A stretch of DNA of 64,000 nt from Aeromicrobium yanjiei (GCF_009649075.1 NZ_CP045737.1:682001-746000), one strand, 5' to 3'; counted from the first letter of the stretch, positions 7,445 through 16,512 are shown. Notes: generated by a model from the letters alone, not told the origin. Translations and numbers: made by a program.

Positions 7445-9127
7445 GTGGGACACCTCGACCTGAGCTCGATCAGCTTCACGCTCTCCGACGGGCGGCCGCT
7501 GCTGACCGATGTCAGCCTCCGCGTGGGCGAGGGGGCGAAGGTCGCGCTCATCGGTCCCAACGGCACCGGCAAGACGACGCTGACCCGCATCGCGACCGGG
7601 GACCTCGACCCCCACTCGGGTGCCGTGACGGTCAGCGGCGGCCTCGGCGTCATGCGCCAGTTCATCGGCTCGGTCCGGGACGACACGACGGTGCGTGACC
7701 TGCTCGTCTCGGTGGCCCCACCCGTCGTCCGTGCGGCGGCAGCGGAGGTCGACCGCACCGAGCTCGCGATGATCGAGCGGGACGAGGAGCGCGACCAGAT
7801 GGCGTACGCCCAGGCGATCGTCGACTGGGGCGATGCGGGCGGCTACGACCACGAGGACATGTGGGACATCTGCACGATGGCGGCGCTCGGCGTGCCCTTC
7901 CAGCAGGCCCAGTACCGCCAGGTCACGACGCTGTCGGGCGGTGAGCAGAAGCGGCTCGTGCTCGAGGCGCTGCTCCGCGGGCCCGAGCAGGTGCTGCTGC
8001 TCGACGAGCCCGACAACTACCTCGACGTGCCGGCCAAGCGGTGGCTCGAGGAGCGGCTCGTCGAGACGCCCAAGACCGTCCTGTTCGTGAGCCACGACCG
8101 CGAGCTCATCGAACGCGTCGCGGAGCGCATCGCGACGCTCGAGCCGGGAGCAGCGGGCAGCACTCTGTGGGTGCACCCCGGCCGCTTCTCGACGTACCTG
8201 GACGCGCGGCTGGACCGCAACGCCAAGCTCGAGGAGCGCCGGCTCCGGTGGGACGAGGAGCGCGCGAAGCTCAAGGCGCTCGTGCTGATGTATCGACAGA
8301 AGTCCGCGTACAACTCCGACATGGCCGCCCGCTACCAGGCCGCCCAGACACGCCTGGAGAGATTCGAGCGCGAGGGCCCGCCCGAGGCCGTGCCGATCGC
8401 CCAGAGCCTGCGGATGCGGCTCGAGGGTGGGCGTACGGCCAAGCGCGCGGTCGTCGCCGAGCAGGTCGAGCTGACCGGGCTGATGAAGCCGTTCGACCTG
8501 GAGATCTGGTTCGGGGAGCGGATCGCGGTGCTCGGCAGCAACGGCTCGGGCAAGTCGCACTTCCTGCGCCTGCTCGCGGGCGGAGGCTCGCGTCCCGACG
8601 TCGAGCACGAGCCCGTGGGCGACGTCGTGCCGCCCCCGGTGGAGCACAGCGGCATGGCCCGCCTGGGGTCGCGCGTGCGTCCGGGCTGGTTCGCCCAGAC
8701 CCACGAGCACCCCTCGCTGATGGGCCGCACGCTCCTGGAGATCCTCCACCACGGCGACGGCCACCGCCGGGGGATGGGCCACGAGGGATCTGCCAAGGCG
8801 CTGGACCGGTACGGTCTCGCGAAGGCCGGTGAGCAGGTGTTCGACCAGCTCTCGGGCGGCCAGCAGGCGCGGTTCCAGATCCTGCTCCTCGAGCTCGCGC
8901 ACGCGACGATGCTCCTGCTGGACGAGCCGACCGACAACCTCGACCTGGAGTCCGCGGAGGCGCTGGAGGCGGCCCTGTCGACGTTCGAGGGCACGGTCGT
9001 CGCGGTCACCCACGACCGGTGGTTCGCGCGGAGCTTCGACCGGTTCCTGGTCTTTGGCTCCGATGGCAGGCTGTACGAGTCGGACGAGCCGGTGTGGGAC
9101 GAGTCGAGAGTGGTGAGGGACAGATGA
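7445..9127 (+). CDS. ABC-F family ATP-binding protein
   Basis: Soluble tandem ATPase of the ABC-F class, which acts on ribosomes (translation factor or antibiotic protection) rather than in transport. The 560 residues hold two ATPase halves: Walker A GPNGTGKTT with LSGGEQKRL and LLLDEPDNYLD, then an arm-linked Glu/Arg-rich linker (about 255-320), then Walker A GSNGSGKSH with LSGGQQARF and LLLDEPTDNLD. No membrane spans are present. Helicity of the linker and its short length do not allow a subfamily call. The GTG start at 7445 lies six bases after GACGAT, a weak leaderless promoter. The following methyltransferase overlaps by four bases (ATGA). Confidence 0.9.
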   Translation: MGHLDLSSISFTLSDGRPLLTDVSLRVGEGAKVALIGPNGTGKTTLTRIATGDLDPHSGAVTVSGGLGVMRQFIGSVRDDTTVRDLLVSVAPPVVRAAAAEVDRTELAMIERDEERDQMAYAQAIVDWGDAGGYDHEDMWDICTMAALGVPFQQAQYRQVTTLSGGEQKRLVLEALLRGPEQVLLLDEPDNYLDVPAKRWLEERLVETPKTVLFVSHDRELIERVAERIATLEPGAAGSTLWVHPGRFSTYLDARLDRNAKLEERRLRWDEERAKLKALVLMYRQKSAYNSDMAARYQAAQTRLERFEREGPPEAVPIAQSLRMRLEGGRTAKRAVVAEQVELTGLMKPFDLEIWFGERIAVLGSNGSGKSHFLRLLAGGGSRPDVEHEPVGDVVPPPVEHSGMARLGSRVRPGWFAQTHEHPSLMGRTLLEILHHGDGHRRGMGHEGSAKALDRYGLAKAGEQVFDQLSGGQQARFQILLLELAHATMLLLDEPTDNLDLESAEALEAALSTFEGTVVAVTHDRWFARSFDRFLVFGSDGRLYESDEPVWDESRVVRDR

Positions 9128-9729
9128 GCCAGGACCTGTTCACCGAGGACTACTGGGACGAGCGCTACGCGTCGGAGGAGCGGATCTGGAGCGGTCAGCC
9201 GAATCCTCAGCTGGTCGACCGGGTGACCGGCATGGCCCCCGGACGCGCGCTGGACGTGGGTGCGGGTGAGGGCGCAGACGCGATCTGGCTGGCCCGCCAG
9301 GGCTGGACGGTCACCGCGCTCGACGTCTCCCAGGTCGCGCTCGACAAGGCGGCCCGGCACGCGGTCGACGCCGGCGTCGCGGACCGGATCACCTGGCAGC
9401 GCGTCGATCTCAGCAGCTGGCTGGGCGACCCCGGCGCGTACGACCTGGTGTCGGCACAGTTCATGTACCTGCCGCAGCCGGCCCTGACCACGCTCTATCG
9501 CCAGCTGGGCGCGGCCGTGGCCCCCGGCGGGACGCTGCTGCTGGTCGGCCACCACCCGATCGATGAGAGGCCCGGCGACCACGACTTCCCGGACTTCCGC
9601 TGGACCGGCGAGGAGGCGGCCGGGTGGCTGGAGCCCGCCGAGTGGTCGTCGATCGACGTCACCACCGTCCGCCGGCAGGGCCACTCCGGGACGATGCACG
9701 ACGCGATCGTCCAGGCCGTCCGCCGCTGA
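9124..9729 (+). CDS. Class I SAM-dependent methyltransferase
   Basis: Small-molecule methyltransferase of the UbiE/TehB-like class, 201 residues. The N-terminal EDYWDERYASEERIWSGQPN is typical of this group, followed by motif I ALDVGAGEGADAIWLA (about residues 41-56), acidic motif II ALDVSQVAL and a motif IV-like DLVSAQFMYLP. The C-terminal part contains GGTLLLVGHHP, typical of post-motif strands. The ATG overlaps the ABC-F stop, so expression is coupled. A structured palindromic element lies just downstream. The substrate cannot be deduced; tellurite-resistance-like annotations are common for such proteins but not demonstrated here. Confidence 0.88.
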   Translation: MSQDLFTEDYWDERYASEERIWSGQPNPQLVDRVTGMAPGRALDVGAGEGADAIWLARQGWTVTALDVSQVALDKAARHAVDAGVADRITWQRVDLSSWLGDPGAYDLVSAQFMYLPQPALTTLYRQLGAAVAPGGTLLLVGHHPIDERPGDHDFPDFRWTGEEAAGWLEPAEWSSIDVTTVRRQGHSGTMHDAIVQAVRR

Positions 9730-9747
9730 CCGACACCCCCCGCCCAG

Positions 9748-9803
9748 ATGTGCGGGGTCTTGCACGGAATTCGCGCCAAAAAGCGTGCAGGAGTCCGCAG
9801 ATC
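9748..9803. repeat. Palindromic structured intergenic element
   Basis: Between two convergent genes. TGCGG (9751-9755) pairs with CCGCA (9795-9799), and TGCACG (9761-9766) pairs with CGTGCA (9784-9789). The two stems are separated by equal 5-base internal loops, and a 17-base loop caps the structure. GAT/ATC flanks extend it by three pairs after one mismatch. It could be a bidirectional terminator, but it lacks a continuous GC stem and T tract and looks more like a mobile REP-type element. Confidence 0.6.
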
Positions 9804-9807
9804 GGGG

Positions 9808-10314
9808 CTAGGGGGTCTCGGGCTCGTCGTGGTCGTCGCGCCGCTCCAGGTCGTTGACCAGGTTGCGCAGCTCGCTGCGGATGAAGTCGCGGGTCGCGAC
9901 CTCCCCGATGCCGAGGCGCAGGCTCGCGACCTCGCGGGCGAGGAACTCCATGTCGGCGGCGGCCTGCGCGGTGGCGTCGCGCTCCTGCTCCTGCGTGACA
10001 CGGTCACGGGCCTCCTGGCGGTTCTGGGCCAGCAGGATGAGCGGAGCGGCGTACGACGCCTGCAGCGACAGGATCAGCGTCAGGAAGATGAACGGGTAGT
10101 CGTCCCAGCGGTGGCGGTCCGGGCCGTAGGGCATGTTCCAGCCGATCCAGACCGCGACGAACACGGTCATCCAGGCGATGAACGTGGCCGTCCCGAGGAA
10201 GCGCGCGGTTGACTCGGCGAACCGGCCGAAGCGCTCGGGATCGGGCTCGCGGCGTCGGGGCCGGATGGATCGGCGGACCTCGCGGGGCTGGTCCAGACGT
10301 GCGCGCTCAGCCAT
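9808..10314 (-). CDS. DUF1003 membrane protein
   Basis: A 168-residue inner-membrane protein with two hydrophobic helices (FIAWMTVFVAVWIGWNM near residues 44-60 and FIFLTLILSLQASYAAPLIL near 75-94). A charged coiled tail with QNRQEARDRV then ends near ERRDDHDEPETP. This is the DUF1003 pattern. It overlaps the end of the upstream MgtE-N/CBS gene by eight bases, and the same pair occurs together in other actinobacteria as far as I recall. This suggests a joint role in divalent-cation handling. No enzymatic motif is visible. Confidence 0.9.
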   Translation of the reverse strand: MAERARLDQPREVRRSIRPRRREPDPERFGRFAESTARFLGTATFIAWMTVFVAVWIGWNMPYGPDRHRWDDYPFIFLTLILSLQASYAAPLILLAQNRQEARDRVTQEQERDATAQAAADMEFLAREVASLRLGIGEVATRDFIRSELRNLVNDLERRDDHDEPETP

Positions 10315-11569
10315 GGGTGACCGCCTCCGCGTTGTCGGGGTCGCTCTCGCGCCAACCCTCCGGGAGGAGGTGATCGAGGACGTCGTCGATGGTCACCGCC
10401 CCGAGCAGGTGGGAGTTCTCGTCGACGACGGGGAGCGCGACCATGTTGTACGCCGCCAGGAGGTTGGCGACGTGCTGGAGCGAGGCGCCCGGGCGCGGCC
10501 AGTCGATGTCGTTGTCGACGATCGCGCCGACCAGCGTCGACGGGGGCTCGCGCAGGAGAGCCTGGAAGTGCACGATGCCGAGGAACCGGCCGGTCGGCGT
10601 CTCCAACGGAGGGCGGCACACGTAGACCAGTGACGCGAGCGCGGGGCTCAGGTCAGGGTTGCGGACGCGCGCGAGAGCCTCGGCGATCGTGGCGTCGGGG
10701 GACAGGACGACCGGCTCGGTCGTCATCATCCCGCCGGCGGTGCGCTCCTCGTACGACAGCAGGCGGCGCACGTCCTCGGCGTCCTGCGGCTCCATCTGCA
10801 GCAGCAGACCCTCGGCGGTCGCGGCAGGCAGCTCGCCGAGCAGGTCGGCCGCGTCGTCGGGGTCCATCTCGGTGAGCACGTCGACCGCGCGACCCGGGTC
10901 CAGCACGCCCAGGATCTCGATCTGGTACTTCTCGGGAAGCTCCTCGAGGACGTCGGCGAGGCGCTCGTCGTCGAGCTCGGACACGACCTCCATGCGGCGC
11001 TTGGGCGCGAGATCCCGCAGCGCGTTGGCGACGTCGACGGGGCGCATCTCGTCCATCGTCGCGAGCAGGTGGGTCGCGCCCTGGGTGGTCTCCTCGGAGG
11101 TGAGGCCCTTGACCTCGTCCCACTCCAGCACCTGGTGGGGGCCGCGACGGCCGAACCGCTTGCCGGCGGCCTGGACCGCGAGATTGGAGATGTACCAGTC
11201 GCGGCGGGGGTCCTGCTCCATCGCGAGGTCGTAGACCGTGCCGGGGCTGCCGTCCGGCAGGGTCACGGTGCGGTCGAGGAGCTCGTGGATGGCCAGGGTC
11301 TCGGTGCTGCGCTGCTCGAACCTGCGGACGTTGACGACCCCGGTCGTGATGATCTGGCCCGAGTCGAGCGACGTCACCCGGGTGATGGGCAAGAAGACGC
11401 GACGGCGTCCGAGGACCTCCACCACGATGCCCAGTACGCGCGGGCGCTGCTTGGCCGACCGCACGGCCACCACGACGTCGCGCAGCTTGCCGACCTGGTC
11501 GCCCGCGGGGTCGAAGACTGCCTGCCCGACGATGCGGGACAAGAAGATCCGACCGGTCGTTGCGCTCAC
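10307..11569 (-). CDS. MgtE N-domain and CBS-domain protein without channel
   Basis: A 420-residue cytosolic protein. It begins with a PRC-barrel-like beta domain (about residues 1-110) and a second barrel-like stretch to about 190. An MgtE N-terminal superhelix follows with repeated LPEKYQIEILGVLDPGRAV and MDPDDAADLLGELP motifs. Two CBS domains come last (GGMMTTEPVVLSPDATIAEA and a later VALPVVDENSHLLGAVTIDD). The transmembrane Mg2+ pore of true MgtE is missing, so it is more likely a Mg2+- or nucleotide-sensing regulator, possibly for the DUF1003 protein encoded just downstream. The GTG at 11569 is chosen because TACAGT lies exactly six bases upstream and homologues begin near here; a start at 11608 would add 13 residues. 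Confidence 0.87.
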   Translation of the reverse strand: MSATTGRIFLSRIVGQAVFDPAGDQVGKLRDVVVAVRSAKQRPRVLGIVVEVLGRRRVFLPITRVTSLDSGQIITTGVVNVRRFEQRSTETLAIHELLDRTVTLPDGSPGTVYDLAMEQDPRRDWYISNLAVQAAGKRFGRRGPHQVLEWDEVKGLTSEETTQGATHLLATMDEMRPVDVANALRDLAPKRRMEVVSELDDERLADVLEELPEKYQIEILGVLDPGRAVDVLTEMDPDDAADLLGELPAATAEGLLLQMEPQDAEDVRRLLSYEERTAGGMMTTEPVVLSPDATIAEALARVRNPDLSPALASLVYVCRPPLETPTGRFLGIVHFQALLREPPSTLVGAIVDNDIDWPRPGASLQHVANLLAAYNMVALPVVDENSHLLGAVTIDDVLDHLLPEGWRESDPDNAEAVTHG

Positions 11570-11575
11570 GTTCGA

Positions 11576-11581
11576 ACTGTA
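11576..11581 (-). promoter_or_regulatory. -10 box, leaderless promoter of the MgtE-N/CBS gene
   Basis: Minus-strand TACAGT, six bases, then GTG at 11569. This decides the start codon in favour of 11569. Confidence 0.55.
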
Positions 11582-11696
11582 CCGGGGCGCGGGCACCACT
11601 TCGCCCACGACGCCGGGCCAGGTGTGTCCGCGTGCGAGGCGGGACTTCCGGCCCTAGGTTGAGATGAGCATCACGCGTCCATCTGGGGGAAAGATC

Positions 11697-13220
11697 ATGG
11701 CACTTGCAGTACTCGACCGGCGTCACACCGTCGCCAAGCCCGGCTTCAACCGCTGGCTGATCCCGCCGGCTGCGCTCGCGGTCCACCTGTGCATCGGGCA
11801 GGTCTACGCGACGAGCGTCTACAAGGCGTCACTCGTCCAGCACTTCGACTCGAGTCTTACCAAGATCGGCATCATCTTCTCGATCGCGATCGTGATGCTC
11901 GGCCTGTCCGCCGCGATCTTCGGCACCTGGGTCGACTCCGGCGGCCCGCGCCGCGCGATGGCCACCGCAGCCCTGTTCTGGTCCGGCGGCTTCATGATCG
12001 GCTCGCTCGGCATCGCGACCGACCAGCTGTGGCTCGTCTACTTCGGCTACGGGTTCATCGGCGGCATCGGCCTCGGCATCGGCTACATCTCCCCGGTCTC
12101 CACGCTGATCAAGTGGTTCCCCGATCGTCCCGGCCTCGCGACCGGCATGGCGATCATGGGCTTCGGTGGCGGCGCGATGATCGCGAGCCCGCTGTCGTCC
12201 AAGCTGCTCGGCATCTACGACGACAACTACGACACCGCGACCGGCATCGCGTCCGGCTCGGCCGTGGCCAAGCTGTTCGTCACCCTCGGCCTGGTGTATC
12301 TCGTCCTGATGCTGTTCGGCGCGTGGCTGATCCGGGTGCCCGCGGACGGCTGGAAGCCGGCCGGTTTCGACCCGTCAACGGTCAAGACCAAGGCGCTCGT
12401 CACGACCGACAACGTGTCGGCCGACAATGCGGTCAAGACTCGCCAGTTCTGGTTGCTGTGGGTCGTGCTGTTCTGCAACGTCACCGCCGGCATCGGCATC
12501 CTGGAGCAGGCCTCGCCGATGATCCAGGACTTCTTCCGCGACGGGTCCACGTCCACGGTCACCGCGGCGTCGGCAGCCGGGTTCGTCGGCCTGCTGTCCT
12601 TGTTCAACCTCGCCGGCCGGTTCATCTGGTCGTCGACGTCGGACATCGTGGGCCGCAAGAACATCTACGTGATGTACCTCGGCGTCGGACTCATCCTGTA
12701 CGCGATCCTGGCCACCAAGGGCTCGACCAGCACGACCCTGTTCGCTCTCCTCGCCGGCGTCATCCTCAGCTTCTACGGCGGTGGGTTCGCGACCGTCCCG
12801 GCGTACCTGCGCGATCTGTTCGGCACCTTCCAGGTCGGTGCGATCCACGGCCGACTGCTGACCGCGTGGTCGGCGGCCGGCGTCGCAGGCCCGCTGATCG
12901 TCAACAGCATCCTCGACGCGCAGGGCGAGCCGGGCAAGCTCAACGCGGGTGACTACCGGCCGGCGCTGCTGACGATGGTCGCGATCCTCGCGGTCGGCTT
13001 CGTCGCGAACCTGTTGATCCGGCCGGTGGCCGACCGGTTCCACGAGCCGAGGAACAAGGAGGACCAGGTGGCAACCGAGGCAGCGGCGCCGAGCTCGCAG
13101 GACGGTGACGTGGCCGTCAAGGCTTCCGTGCCGCTCCTGGTCATCGCCTGGGTCGTGGTCGCGGTCCCGCTGGTGTACGGGATCTACGAGACGGTCGTCA
13201 AGGCAGCCGACCTGTTCTGA
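11697..13220 (+). CDS. OFA-family MFS transporter (oxalate/formate-type)
   Basis: Major-facilitator permease of the oxalate:formate antiporter family, 507 residues and about 12 membrane helices. The first helix carries PPAALAVHLCIGQVYATSVY, characteristic of OFA proteins. The helix 2-3 loop (GTWVDSGGPRRAMA), GFGGGAMIASPL and WSSTSDIVGRKN are MFS loop motifs. A soluble insertion (about 440-475) precedes a last C-terminal helix. ATG 11697 is preferred over 11664: GGGGGAAAG precedes it, and a TAGGTT -10 box at 11655-11660 would start the transcript around 11667. It converges on a formate-dehydrogenase-like gene, so transport of formate or a related carboxylate is a reasonable inference. Confidence 0.9.
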   Translation: MALAVLDRRHTVAKPGFNRWLIPPAALAVHLCIGQVYATSVYKASLVQHFDSSLTKIGIIFSIAIVMLGLSAAIFGTWVDSGGPRRAMATAALFWSGGFMIGSLGIATDQLWLVYFGYGFIGGIGLGIGYISPVSTLIKWFPDRPGLATGMAIMGFGGGAMIASPLSSKLLGIYDDNYDTATGIASGSAVAKLFVTLGLVYLVLMLFGAWLIRVPADGWKPAGFDPSTVKTKALVTTDNVSADNAVKTRQFWLLWVVLFCNVTAGIGILEQASPMIQDFFRDGSTSTVTAASAAGFVGLLSLFNLAGRFIWSSTSDIVGRKNIYVMYLGVGLILYAILATKGSTSTTLFALLAGVILSFYGGGFATVPAYLRDLFGTFQVGAIHGRLLTAWSAAGVAGPLIVNSILDAQGEPGKLNAGDYRPALLTMVAILAVGFVANLLIRPVADRFHEPRNKEDQVATEAAAPSSQDGDVAVKASVPLLVIAWVVVAVPLVYGIYETVVKAADLF

Positions 13221-13239
13221 TCGGGGGACGGGCAGGGGG

Positions 13240-13674
13240 TCAGAGACGGTCCAGCGTCGCCGGATCGTCCTGGCCCCCGAAGAGCCCGTCGAGGACCGCC
13301 CGGAACGGGGCGGGGTCGTCGGCCACGGCGGCGAACAGGGTCATCGACGACTGCAGCTTCTGCGCATCGACCCCGCCGAGGACGTCGGTGGCGCTGCCCT
13401 CGACCTCGGTCATCAGCGCCGCGCACTCCAGGAGACGCGGACCCAGCACGGGGTGGTCCAGGTACGCGCTCGCCTCGTCGCGCCCCGAGACCGCGAAGCG
13501 CACCGCCGTCTCGCTACGGCCGAGCCCCGCGACCTGCGGGAACACGAACCACATCCAGTGGGTGGTCTTGTGCCCGTCTCGCAGCTCGGCGACGGCCCGT
13601 TCGTACGTGCCGTTGTCCTGGGCGTCGACGAACCGCTGCAGGTCGAACGGGTCGTCTGCGGCGTCCGCCGTCAC
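13240..13674 (-). CDS. DUF1810 family protein
   Basis: A 144-residue soluble protein with the DUF1810 hallmarks: DPFDLQRFVDAQ near the N-terminus, GHKTTHWMWFVFPQVAGLG in the middle and LDHPVLGPRLLECA following. The family is mostly alpha-helical and its function is undefined; calpastatin-like naming exists but rests on weak similarity. The GTG start overlaps the stop of the FdhF-like gene (GTGA at 13671-13674), so it is translated as the second gene of that message. It is convergent with the OFA transporter across 19 bases. Confidence 0.9.
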   Translation of the reverse strand: MTADAADDPFDLQRFVDAQDNGTYERAVAELRDGHKTTHWMWFVFPQVAGLGRSETAVRFAVSGRDEASAYLDHPVLGPRLLECAALMTEVEGSATDVLGGVDAQKLQSSMTLFAAVADDPAPFRAVLDGLFGGQDDPATLDRL

Positions 13675-16034
13675 GACAGGTGGTGGGGCTGACGGTCCGT
13701 CTTGTGGGACTCGTCCGCGCCCACACCGTTCTGCGACCCGCCGGCGTTCGCGAAGCGGCCCTGCCCGGCCGGGACCGCCCGGACGATGACCGACTTCGAC
13801 GTGGGCTGGTTGCTGCCCTCAGCGGTCGAGTCCAGCGGCACCAACGAGTTGGTCTCGGGATAGTAGGCAGCGGCCGAGCCACGCGGCGTCTCGTAGGAGA
13901 CGATGCGGAACCTCTCGGCGACCCGGTCGACGTCGTCGTCGTCCCAGCGCGTCACGAGGTCGACCATGTCGCCGTCCTTGAAGCCCTGCGCCGAGATGTC
14001 GTCGGGGTGCATGAACACGACCCGGCGGCCGTCCTCGATGCCGCGGTAACGATCGCTGAGCCCGTAGATCGTGGTGTTGAACTGGTCGTGGCTGCGCAGG
14101 GTCTGGAGCACGAAGTGCCCCTCGGGGACCTGCAGGACCTCCAGCGGTGACGCGATGACCTCGGCCTTGCCGGACTTGGTCTCGAAGATCCGCGAGTCGC
14201 GCGGAGCGTGCGGCAGCACGAAGCCGCCCGGACGGTCGACGTTGTGCGTGTACTCCTCGCAGCCCGGGACGACACGGGAGATGTGGTGGCGGATGATGTT
14301 GTAGTCCTCGGCCATCTCGGCCCAACGGATCCCGTGCCGGTCACCGATCGTCGCCTGCGCGATGCCCGCGATGATCGCGATCTCCGAGCGCACGTGGTCG
14401 CTGACGGGCGGGATCGCCCCACGCGAGGCGTGGACCGCCGACATCGAGTCCTCGACCGTGATGAACTGCTCGCCCGCTCCGGTCGCGTTGTGCTCGGTGC
14501 GACCCATCGCGGGGAGGATCAGGGCGGTCTCGCCGCAGTCGAGGTGCGAGCGGTTGAGCTTGGTCGAGACCTGGACGGTCATCTCGATGCTGCGCAGCGC
14601 CTCGGCCGTCACGTCGGTGTCGGGGGCGGCCTTCACGAAGTTGCCGCCGAGCCCCATGAAGAACGTGATGTCGCCGTCGCGCATCCCGCGGATCGAGTCG
14701 ACGGTGTCGAGACCGTGCTCGCGCGGCGGATCGAAGCCGAACTCCGCCTGGAGCGAGTCGAGGAAGTGCTCGGGTGCGCGCTCCCAGATGCCCATCGTGC
14801 GGTCGCCCTGCACGTTGGAGTGTCCCCGCACGGGGCACAGTCCGGCTCCCCGCTTGCCGATGTCGCCGCGCACCAGCGCGACGTTGCAGATCTCGCGGAT
14901 CGAGGCAACAGCGTTGCGGTGCTGCGTGAGGCCCATGGCCCAGCAGTAGATCGTGGCGTCGGAGTCGCGGATGATCTCCGCGGCCTCCGTGATCTGCTCG
15001 CGGGTCAGTCCCGAGGCGGCCTCGATCTCGTCCCAGTCCGCGGCCAGCACGTGGTCGCGCCAGGACTCGAAGCCGTTGACGTGCCGGTCGATGAACTCGT
15101 GGTCGAGCGCGTCCCACTCCACCAGCAGGCGGCCGATGCCCTGGAAGAGGGCCAGATCGCCGTTGATGCGCACAGGCAGGTGGAGGTCGGCGATGTCGGT
15201 GCCCTTGCCGACCACACCGCGCGCAACCTGGGGGTTGCGGAAGTTGACCAAGCCGGCTTCGCGCAGCGGGTTGACCGAGATGATCTTCGCGCCGCGGCGC
15301 TTGGCGATCTCGAGCGCCGACAGCATGCGGGGGTGGTTGGTCCCGGGGTTCTGGCCCGCGATCACGATGCACTTGGCGTCGTACATGTCGCGCAGGCTGA
15401 CGCTGCCCTTGCCGATGCCGATCGACTCGGTCAGGGCCGTGCCGCTGGACTCGTGGCACATGTTGGAGCAGTCCGGCAGGTTGTTGGTGCCGTAGGCCCG
15501 GATGAACAGCTGGTAGAGGAATGCCGCCTCGTTCGAGGCCCGTCCGCTCGTGTAGAACGTGGCCTGGTCGGGGGACGTCCGGGTGCGCAGGTGCTCACCG
15601 ATCAGCTCATACGCGTCCTCCCAATCGATCGGCTCGTAGTGCGTGCCGCCGGGGCGCTTGACCATGGGGTGGGTGATGCGGCCCTGCATGTTGAGCCAGT
15701 AGTCGTCGTGCGCAGCCATCTCCTCGATGCTGTGCCGCGCGAAGAACGAGGGGGTGACCCGGTCGGTGGTGGCCTCGTCGGCCACGGCCTTGGCGCCGTT
15801 CTCACAGAACTCCGCGGCGTGGCGGTTCTCCGGGTCCGGATCGGGCCAGGCGCAGCTCACGCAGTCGAAGCCGTCCGCCTGGTTGAGCTTGAGCAGTGTC
15901 CGTGCAGTGCGCGTGGGCCCCATGAGCGAGAGCGAGCGCTGCAACGCGACCCTCACCCCGGTGATGCCCGCTGCTGCCTGCTTCGGTGCGTGGACCTCGA
16001 GCTGGTCCTCGTCGATGTCCTTGGCCTTGCTCAT
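13671..16034 (-). CDS. FdhF/YdeP-family molybdopterin oxidoreductase
   Basis: Cytosolic member of the formate-dehydrogenase-H-like superfamily binding bis-MGD molybdenum. The N-terminus carries CVSCAWPD and a later FCENG cysteine (about residues 52-75), typical of the YdeP subgroup's Fe-S site. The active-site loop reads SNMCHESSG near residue 175, so the metal-ligand position is Cys, not selenocysteine. Later come GQNPGTNHPRML, AMGLTQHRNAVA and the C-terminal MopB lobe with DRYRGIEDGRRVVFMHPDDI. The start ATG at 16034 follows GGGAGGC at good spacing and yields 787 residues. Whether it oxidises formate or acts in acid or other stress, as proposed for YdeP, is open; the OFA transporter nearby favours a carboxylate link. 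Confidence 0.9.
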   Translation of the reverse strand: MSKAKDIDEDQLEVHAPKQAAAGITGVRVALQRSLSLMGPTRTARTLLKLNQADGFDCVSCAWPDPDPENRHAAEFCENGAKAVADEATTDRVTPSFFARHSIEEMAAHDDYWLNMQGRITHPMVKRPGGTHYEPIDWEDAYELIGEHLRTRTSPDQATFYTSGRASNEAAFLYQLFIRAYGTNNLPDCSNMCHESSGTALTESIGIGKGSVSLRDMYDAKCIVIAGQNPGTNHPRMLSALEIAKRRGAKIISVNPLREAGLVNFRNPQVARGVVGKGTDIADLHLPVRINGDLALFQGIGRLLVEWDALDHEFIDRHVNGFESWRDHVLAADWDEIEAASGLTREQITEAAEIIRDSDATIYCWAMGLTQHRNAVASIREICNVALVRGDIGKRGAGLCPVRGHSNVQGDRTMGIWERAPEHFLDSLQAEFGFDPPREHGLDTVDSIRGMRDGDITFFMGLGGNFVKAAPDTDVTAEALRSIEMTVQVSTKLNRSHLDCGETALILPAMGRTEHNATGAGEQFITVEDSMSAVHASRGAIPPVSDHVRSEIAIIAGIAQATIGDRHGIRWAEMAEDYNIIRHHISRVVPGCEEYTHNVDRPGGFVLPHAPRDSRIFETKSGKAEVIASPLEVLQVPEGHFVLQTLRSHDQFNTTIYGLSDRYRGIEDGRRVVFMHPDDISAQGFKDGDMVDLVTRWDDDDVDRVAERFRIVSYETPRGSAAAYYPETNSLVPLDSTAEGSNQPTSKSVIVRAVPAGQGRFANAGGSQNGVGADESHKTDRQPHHLS

Positions 16035-16062
16035 GCTGCCTCCCGGGGGTTCGGTGATGACG

Positions 16063-16500
16063 TTACCCCGACAACGGCGGTGCAGTCGGATGAAGCGTGT
16101 CGTCGACGTCGGACGCCACCACGACCCGGTCCGTCGGCACCAGGCGGACGACCACGGACTCGGCGGCCCACCGCTCGATCGCACGATCGCTGTCGGACAG
16201 GTTGAGACGACCGGCCTTGAGCGCGGTCGTCACCGGGTCCCAGTGCTCGGAGCCCGGCGGCACGATCTCGACACGCGCGTCCGCCTCGGCGGCGAGGGCG
16301 CGGGTCGTCTTGCTGCGCAGCAGGAGACGTACCGAGGACTGGTCGGCGATGCCGGGCAGACGTTGCTCACCACCGCCCGACACGACGCAGACCGCGTCGC
16401 CGACCCACTCGTGCCACACGGCGTGGGTGCGCCCGCCGTACGCGATCCAGACGAGGCCGGACTTCTTGGCGAGCTCGGCGACGAGGTTCGTGGCGGTCAC
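16063..16500 (-). CDS. Conserved hypothetical protein
   Basis: A 145-residue soluble protein, GTG start, with a pattern of short strands (LVWIAYGGRTHAVWHEWVGDAVCVVSG, RLLLRSKTTRAL, ARVEIVPPGSEHWDPV) recalling the split beta-barrel of pyridoxamine-phosphate-oxidase-like proteins. No flavin-binding signature can be assigned. It lies 28 bases upstream of the FdhF-like gene on the same strand and 12 bases downstream of the lipase-like gene, so it may belong to either message. A weak TGTGCT -10-like box lies six bases before the start. Function unknown. Confidence 0.75.
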   Translation of the reverse strand: MTATNLVAELAKKSGLVWIAYGGRTHAVWHEWVGDAVCVVSGGGEQRLPGIADQSSVRLLLRSKTTRALAAEADARVEIVPPGSEHWDPVTTALKAGRLNLSDSDRAIERWAAESVVVRLVPTDRVVVASDVDDTLHPTAPPLSG

Positions 16501-16512
16501 GACCTCAGCACA

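Noticed and set aside
13671-16034. Selenocysteine formate dehydrogenase
   Set aside because: The metal-ligand position reads Cys in SNMCHESSG; no in-frame TGA occurs there.
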